Positions 59,477 through 64,000 of a stretch of DNA of 64,000 nt are shown piece by piece. The DNA is taken from positions 1,302,001 through 1,366,000 of the forward strand of contig NZ_CP120677.1 in assembly GCF_029537395.1 (NCBI RefSeq), written 5' to 3'. The stretch comes from Tissierella sp. Yu-01 (GTDB lineage Bacteria; Bacillota; Clostridia; Tissierellales; Tissierellaceae). Position 1 is the stretch's first letter, and the number at the start of each line of letters is the position of its first letter. The notes under the pieces are model-generated. The model saw only the letters and a list, made by a program, of their open reading frames with translations. It did no database searches and was not told the DNA's origin. Made by a program: the position numbers and the translations under genes.

Positions 59477-60298
59477 TTAAACTCGAGATCCCTCGCTACG
59501 CTCGGGATGACAATTAGTTTCTACAATTTTATTGGGGATAAAATATGGGCAATGATTTATTTTATCCTCATATATATTCGCATCTATTCTAAATACATCC
59601 CTTAGTAATTCTGAGTCCATTATATTCTTAGGATGACCATATCTACAAACTTGTCCCTTCATAAGTACATAGATTTTATCTGAGTATCTAGCAGCTTGGT
59701 TCAAATCATGTAGAACCATAATAACAGTTATTCCAAGTGTTTCATTTAACTCCTTAACTAACTCTAAAACCTCCATCTGATATGAAATATCTAAATATGT
59801 AGTTGGCTCATCTAATATAAGTACATTTGGCTTTTGGGCTAATGCCATTGAAATCCATGCTCTTTGTCTTTCCCCTCCTGATAGAGTCATTACGTTTCTA
59901 TCCCTAAAGGAAAGTACTCCCGTTTTCTCCATTGCCCATTGAATAATCTCATTATCTGTTTTTCCTAATCTCTTCCTAAATCCAAGATGTGGAAACCTTC
60001 CATAGGATACTAAGGATTCAACTGTGATGTCGCTAGATATTGTTTTTACCTGTGGTAATACTGCTACTTTTCTAGCAATTGATTTTGTAGGTATTTCTTT
60101 TATGTTGATATCTTCTAGCGTTATCTCTCCATCATCTATAGCTATAGACCTTGAAATAGCTTTTATAAGGGTTGATTTCCCTGAACCATTTGGACCAACA
60201 ATTGTCACAACTTCGCCCTTATTTACCTCTAAAGAGACTTTGTTGACAGCAATTTTGTCTCCATATTTAATTATTAGATTGTTTGCTTTTATGCTTAT
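59477..60298 (-). CDS. ABC transporter ATPase (BtuD/FecE type), ATA start, repeat-derived C-terminus
   Basis: ATPase of the importer encoded by the next two upstream genes. 273 residues: N-terminus SIKANNLIIKYGDKIAVN, Walker A VGPNGSGKSTLIKA (near 35-48), signature LSGGERQRAWISMAL, Walker B VLILDEPTTYLD, H-loop VLHDLNQAARYSD. No ATG, GTG or TTG exists between the in-frame stop and Walker A except a GTG within it; the only start that fits the family is ATA at 60296-60298, 9 bases after GGGG and 32 bases inside the permease gene. The last residues, NCHPERSEGSRV, are encoded by a dispersed repeat. Substrate probably corrinoid or siderophore. Confidence 0.87.
   Translation of the reverse strand: MSIKANNLIIKYGDKIAVNKVSLEVNKGEVVTIVGPNGSGKSTLIKAISRSIAIDDGEITLEDINIKEIPTKSIARKVAVLPQVKTISSDITVESLVSYGRFPHLGFRKRLGKTDNEIIQWAMEKTGVLSFRDRNVMTLSGGERQRAWISMALAQKPNVLILDEPTTYLDISYQMEVLELVKELNETLGITVIMVLHDLNQAARYSDKIYVLMKGQVCRYGHPKNIMDSELLRDVFRIDANIYEDKINHCPYFIPNKIVETNCHPERSEGSRV
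59482..59512 (-). repeat. CHPERSEGS-type dispersed palindromic repeat
   Basis: The minus strand reads GTCATCCCGAGCGTAGCGAG and then GGATCTCGAG, a repeat widespread in unrelated bacteria that encodes CHPERSEGS in one frame. Here it lies within the last codons of the ABC ATPase gene, replacing its native C-terminus. Confidence 0.85.
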
Positions 60299-61280
60299 GA
60301 TAACCTACCCCTTTCTTAAGTAGATACAGAAAGAATGGTGCTCCCAAAGCTGACATAACAATACCCACAGGTATTTCCATCGGCTGAAATAGCACTCTCG
60401 AAATCGTATCACATAGCATTACCATTGTTGCCCCTAGAAAGATGGTTCCTGGAAATAGATATTGATAATCAGACCCTATAATCAGTCTTGTAATATGGGG
60501 AACCATTAGTCCAACAAAACCTAGCAATCCCACTACACTTACTGCACTTCCAGCTAATAGAGAGGATAAGACTATAAACATAAATCGTGTCCTTTCTACA
60601 TCAAGCCCCAATCCAGTGGCAACTTCGTCTCCAAGCAAAAGTATATTTAGCTTAGTAGGTAAAAACATGATAATTATACTGCATATAATAGTATATGGTA
60701 GAATCAAGCTTACTTCATTCCAAGTAATTGAGGATAATCCACCAACCATAAAGTTTAAAACCCCTGAAACTCTATCTGGATAAAATGTCATCAACGCATT
60801 ATTTCCTGCACCGAATAAAGATGATACTGCTGTTCCTGCTAGAATCATCCTTGTAGGCATAACCCCACCATTCCAGGCAAGTAAGTAAATTAACATGGTA
60901 GCTCCCAATGCACCCACGAATGATGCAAAAGGAACTAAATAATAATAACCTGGGAATAAGATTAGAATAATAAGGCCTGCCAGCCCCGCTCCTGCTGAAA
61001 CTCCTATGGTACTTGGACTAGCCAGGGGGTTTTTCATTATACCCTGCAAAATAGCACCCGATAAAGAAAGATTTATTCCCACTAATGCTGCTGCAACTGT
61101 ACGAGGTAGCCTTACATTCCAAATTATCTGGTAGTCAGTACTACCCTTGTTATTTAAAAGTGTTTCTATAATTTCCAGAGGACTTAAATTCACAGCACCA
61201 TTCCCAACGCTTACAAAAAATGTAGCAACCGCCAAGATAAAAAACACTAGAATAAGTGACTTCTTCTTTGTACTTTCCAT
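60267..61280 (-). CDS. ABC permease (FecCD/BtuC type)
   Basis: 337 residues from the ATG at 61278-61280, 4 bases after the stop of the binding-protein gene and probably translationally coupled to it (no strong ribosome site). About ten helices. Family motifs: IIWNVRLPRTVAAALVGINLSLSGAILQGIMKNPLASPSTIGVSAGAG (near 50-97, in parts), GLGLDVERTRFMFIV, VGLLGFVGLMVPHITRLIIGSDYQYLFPG (near 245-275). An earlier ATG would lie inside the upstream gene. Substrate as for the neighbouring binding protein. Confidence 0.92.
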   Translation of the reverse strand: MESTKKKSLILVFFILAVATFFVSVGNGAVNLSPLEIIETLLNNKGSTDYQIIWNVRLPRTVAAALVGINLSLSGAILQGIMKNPLASPSTIGVSAGAGLAGLIILILFPGYYYLVPFASFVGALGATMLIYLLAWNGGVMPTRMILAGTAVSSLFGAGNNALMTFYPDRVSGVLNFMVGGLSSITWNEVSLILPYTIICSIIIMFLPTKLNILLLGDEVATGLGLDVERTRFMFIVLSSLLAGSAVSVVGLLGFVGLMVPHITRLIIGSDYQYLFPGTIFLGATMVMLCDTISRVLFQPMEIPVGIVMSALGAPFFLYLLKKGVGYHKHKSKQSNN

Positions 61281-61284
61281 GTGA

Positions 61285-62310
61285 TTACTTATTGAATACT
61301 TCTGGGTATAATATTTTTGCCATGTATTCATAAGCCTCTGCATATCTATGATTTGCCTTATAAGTAAATAAATCCTTAGGCAAGAAGATATATCTGTCAT
61401 TCTTCACAGCTGATAATGAGCCCCACGCTGGATTAGATTCTGCTTCTTCCTTGATTCTTTCCATTACTTTCTCTTGGTCGCTACCATGATTTTGTACCAA
61501 AATAAAATCCGGATCTTCTTTAATAAGTTTTTCCATACTAAAGGTTTGATCCTCAAGAGAATCATTTGGCCCATCTACTATATTTATAGCATTAAAATCT
61601 CTGATAATTTCTCCAACTGTAGTATTAGAGCCTCTAGCTCTAAGATCTCTTGATGAAGCATACATTAGAAATACTTTTGGTGGATTACTATCTTTGGTTT
61701 TCTCAACTATTTCTTGTATTTCCTTTTCTATTGCTACTGCGTTTTCCTCATATAAATCTTCTCTATCATTAATAGCTGAAAACAGTTTAACTATTTTGTA
61801 ATAGTCATCTTTAAATTTATAATCAAATGCTATAACTTGAATATCATTTTGCTTTAATTGCGGCACCATCTCCATCTGTGAAGTAGTGTTGGAGCTTAAA
61901 ATAACTAGATCTGGTTTTAAAGAGATTATCTTCTCTAAACTAATTGCACCAGTTTTTCCCACTGTTTCCACTCCTTCAGTGCCAGGAATCTCTCTTCCAG
62001 ATGTATCTTCAACCATTCCAACTAACTCACCACCATTTTTAGTCCAAATATCTAAAAATGATGCGAATAAAATTACAGTTCTCTCTGGATTTTTATTTAT
62101 AGTAATTTCTTCTCCTGTTCCATCTGTAAATGTAACAGTATCCCCATTTATAATAATTCCATATTCATCCTTTGGCTCTACAGCTTCTTCTTGATTTTGC
62201 TCTGGTTCTTCATCTTTAGGTACTGTTGCTGTGTCTGTACTACAACCTACTAAAAAACTCAATGAAATTGCTAATGTTAATATAAGTATTAAAAGCTTAT
62301 TTGTTTTCAC
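61285..62310 (-). CDS. ABC substrate-binding lipoprotein (BtuF/FepB type)
   Basis: 341 residues, GTG start 6 bases after AGGAGG. Signal peptide with lipobox LVGC (Cys near 23), acidic linker (PKDEEPEQNQEEAVEPKDE), then the helical-backbone metal-receptor fold: INKNPERTVILFASFLDIWTKNGGELVGMVEDTSG, LEKIISLKPDLVILSSNTTSQ, VFLMYASSRDLRARGSNTTVGEIIRDF. With the permease and ATPase it forms a complete importer inside the cobalamin operon, so a corrinoid or a cobalt/iron chelate is the likely cargo (inference). No close match to experimentally known BtuF. Confidence 0.87.
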   Translation of the reverse strand: MKTNKLLILILTLAISLSFLVGCSTDTATVPKDEEPEQNQEEAVEPKDEYGIIINGDTVTFTDGTGEEITINKNPERTVILFASFLDIWTKNGGELVGMVEDTSGREIPGTEGVETVGKTGAISLEKIISLKPDLVILSSNTTSQMEMVPQLKQNDIQVIAFDYKFKDDYYKIVKLFSAINDREDLYEENAVAIEKEIQEIVEKTKDSNPPKVFLMYASSRDLRARGSNTTVGEIIRDFNAINIVDGPNDSLEDQTFSMEKLIKEDPDFILVQNHGSDQEKVMERIKEEAESNPAWGSLSAVKNDRYIFLPKDLFTYKANHRYAEAYEYMAKILYPEVFNK

Positions 62311-62311
62311 T

Positions 62312-62971
62312 TTATACCTCCTGTTTCCTTCCTAAAATTAATGAAATGTAGTCTGTGTCTTTAAGAATTTCCTCTTTATCACTTATAATTTCTTGTTTAT
62401 CTAAACTTGCTCTCTTCACATATGTATAATTGAAGTCATTTTCTTCAAGTTTATTTAATAATTCCTCTTTATTCTTAAATGTTTTTAATACTGCAATAGA
62501 ATCAAATTTATCCATTAAAGTTTCATCATATTCATCACATAATAAAAATGAATCTCCCTTAACAGTAAGGGGTATCTTACTTGCGCATGATGCTGCAACA
62601 AAGGATGGTATCCCAGGAACTACCTCAATTTCTATATCCTTGTCCTCTAATTCTTTCATAACATATATGAATGTGCTGTAAATCATTGAGTCTCCAATTG
62701 TTAGAAAAGCTCCTGATTTATCCACTGGAATCTCATTAAAGATTATTTCAGCTGCTTTTTTATAGTCCTCCTTTGTTACATTGCCCATTGGAAAATCAAT
62801 AAGTACTACCTTTTTATTCTCTATATATTCTTTAGCAGTATCTAGGGCCATGTTTGTTCCCTTGTTATTTGGCGCAAATATTACATCTGCTTCCTTAATT
62901 ACATTGGTCGCTCTTACTGTCAGTAAATCTGCAGCTCCTGGACCTGTGCCTATGCCATATAGTTTTTTCAT
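62312..62971 (-). CDS. cbiL: Cobalt-precorrin-2 C20-methyltransferase
   Basis: SAM-dependent methylation at C20. 219 residues from the ATG at 62969-62971 (AAGGAG 8 bases upstream; longer frame begins before the site). LYGIGTGPGAADLLTVRATNVI (near 3-24), VLIDFPMGNVTKEDYKKAA, TIGDSMIYSTFIYVM (near 95), EVVPGIPSFVAASCASKIPLT. It lies after cbiB with 14 bases between them. Confidence 0.94.
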   Translation of the reverse strand: MKKLYGIGTGPGAADLLTVRATNVIKEADVIFAPNNKGTNMALDTAKEYIENKKVVLIDFPMGNVTKEDYKKAAEIIFNEIPVDKSGAFLTIGDSMIYSTFIYVMKELEDKDIEIEVVPGIPSFVAASCASKIPLTVKGDSFLLCDEYDETLMDKFDSIAVLKTFKNKEELLNKLEENDFNYTYVKRASLDKQEIISDKEEILKDTDYISLILGRKQEV

Positions 62972-62985
62972 AATCCTTCTCCTTT

Positions 62986-63924
62986 TCACTTAGATAAGTA
63001 ATTTATTAAAAAATAAAATATAATAAAAGCTATTTCAGCCCTATACATTATTTCAATAGTCTCTTTAATATGTCTTCTGCCTATTTGATTTAAGCCGTCT
63101 CCAATATTAGGTTTATCAATAAATAATCCATGGTAATAATTACCTCCTCCAAGCTGAATCCCCAGCAATCCTGCAACAGCACTTTCTGGATATCCACTAT
63201 TTGGACTTTTATGATTTCTCCTATCTCTCCACATGATCTTCAGTCCATTCTTAAGGTCAAACTTTCCTATGGAACCAATATTCATCAATAAACCAGTTAT
63301 TCTAGCAGGAATTATATTGAACAAGTCGTCTGTCCTTGCTGGAAAATATCCCATATCTATATATTTTTCATTCCTGTACCCAAGCATTGAATCCATTGTG
63401 TTCACAAACTTATACATCAATCCACCTGGTGCTCCCAATACAGCTATAAAAAACAATGGTGCAATCACGCCATCTGATGTGTTTTCAGCTACGGTTTCTA
63501 CAGTAGCTTTTATTACTTCCTCTTCTGATAACTGTGATGTGTCTCTTCCTACTATGTAAGATAATCTTTTTCTGCCATCATCAAGCCCCTTATCCAATGC
63601 TTTAGATACCATTATCGCCTCGTGATGGAGGCATCTTGCTGCTATACTGGTATATATTAAATAAGTATTTATAATTGTAAAAAGGACTTTATTGGCCTTA
63701 ACAGCATAGAGTAAATAAAAAGGAATGAAAAATCCTAATATTACATTTATGATTACAATGATTAGTCCCGAAATCTTCAACTGCTTATTAGTCTTACATA
63801 ACTTTCTTAATTGATTTTCTTCAAAAATAATTAGCCTGCCCATGAGTTTTACTGGATGTGGGAAATTATATGGATCACCAATTACAAAATCCAGGACTAC
63901 TGCTAATAATAGACTAAACATCAT
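62986..63924 (-). CDS. cbiB: Adenosylcobinamide-phosphate synthase CbiB
   Basis: Membrane enzyme joining aminopropanol phosphate to adenosylcobyrate. About 312 residues with five helices: [26 protein letters not shown] (near 7-32), [36 protein letters not shown]-type segment (near 125-160), [22 protein letters not shown] and [20 protein letters not shown]. ATG 63922-63924 is chosen with GAAGG 8 bases upstream; GTG at 63937 lies inside the preceding gene. Confidence 0.93.
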   Translation of the reverse strand: [312 protein letters not shown]

Positions 63925-63925
63925 C

Positions 63926-64000
63926 CTATATGCCTTCACTTAAAATTTTATAAATCAAATCTACATTTAAAGAATTCCTAAGAAGAGCAGCAAGCTTATC
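63926..64000 (-). CDS. cbiP: Cobyric acid synthase CbiP/CobQ, 3' end only
   Basis: The last 24 codons read DKLAALLRNSLNVDLIYKIL and end TAG. This matches the C-terminus of cobyric acid synthase (FDKLADLLRxSLDMxxIYxIL-type), which amidates adenosylcobyrinate diamide. The stop lies 1 base before the cbiB ATG, so the operon continues beyond the window. Identification rests on a short segment plus context. Confidence 0.7.
   Translation of the reverse strand, partial: DKLAALLRNSLNVDLIYKILSEGI

Overview
The window looks like a chromosomal segment of a strictly anaerobic, low-GC, amino-acid-fermenting Firmicute of the Clostridia (Tissierellales or Peptostreptococcaceae type). The evidence is AT-rich sequence, strong GGAGG-type ribosome binding sites, frequent TTG and GTG starts, a complete glycine reductase operon with two UGA-encoded selenoproteins, anaerobic (cbi-type) cobalamin synthesis and Firmicute regulators (CggR, PadR/DUF1700, sigma-54). 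This is inference from gene content; no rRNA is present.

Layout. 1-2.6 kb: end of cggR with its operator and promoter, then rpoN. 2.7-7.9 kb: purine-nucleoside ABC importer (BMP lipoprotein, ATPase, two permeases). 8.0-14.8 kb: glycine reductase operon trxA-grdE-grdA-grdB-grdC-grdD behind a glycine riboswitch and terminator. 14.8-22.3 kb: Na/phosphate symporter, trmL, HAD phosphatase, DapF-fold epimerase, BtuF-like lipoprotein, VanW protein, nth, DUF503. 22.4-24.9 kb: a partly decayed tandem duplication around a sigma/anti-sigma pair and a small secreted protein. 25-45 kb: mixed housekeeping genes (kbl, queG, rodA, padR-DUF1700-DUF4097, NlpC/P60 hydrolase, tdk, an ABC pair lacking a binding protein, cyclophilin, mgtC, MATE, nitroreductases, map, TPR, PAP2, UvrD-type helicase, a 29-residue Asn/Lys-rich protein, GerMN lipoprotein). 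45-49 kb: HAD-IB, AI-2E-type permease, guanine riboswitch and purine permease. 49-64 kb: one uninterrupted minus-strand cobalamin operon (cbiP end, cbiB, cbiL, corrinoid/siderophore-type ABC importer, cobD, cbiMNQO cobalt importer, cbiK, cbiC, cbiD, cbiE, cbiT, cbiF, cbiG, cbiH, cbiJ).

How it fits together. Glycine reductase turns glycine into acetyl phosphate with electrons from thioredoxin; the riboswitch makes this depend on glycine, and a Kbl-type enzyme at 25-26 kb could release glycine from threonine. Two purine uptake systems (nucleosides, bases) and two BtuF-like lipoproteins complete a scavenging profile alongside de novo corrinoid synthesis.

The main unusual observations are: two genes (cggR and the ABC ATPase in the cobalamin operon) whose only well-placed start is ATA; a 45-base element present twice in front of a small secreted-protein gene or its remnant and a third time inside the sigma-factor coding sequence; several families of dispersed intergenic repeats, one forming a terminator and one supplying the C-terminus of an ABC ATPase; a degenerate second glycine aptamer; and a guanine riboswitch that may act by hiding the ribosome binding site. 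I saw no CRISPR array, insertion sequence, prophage, tRNA or rRNA, and no wholly new multi-gene system.
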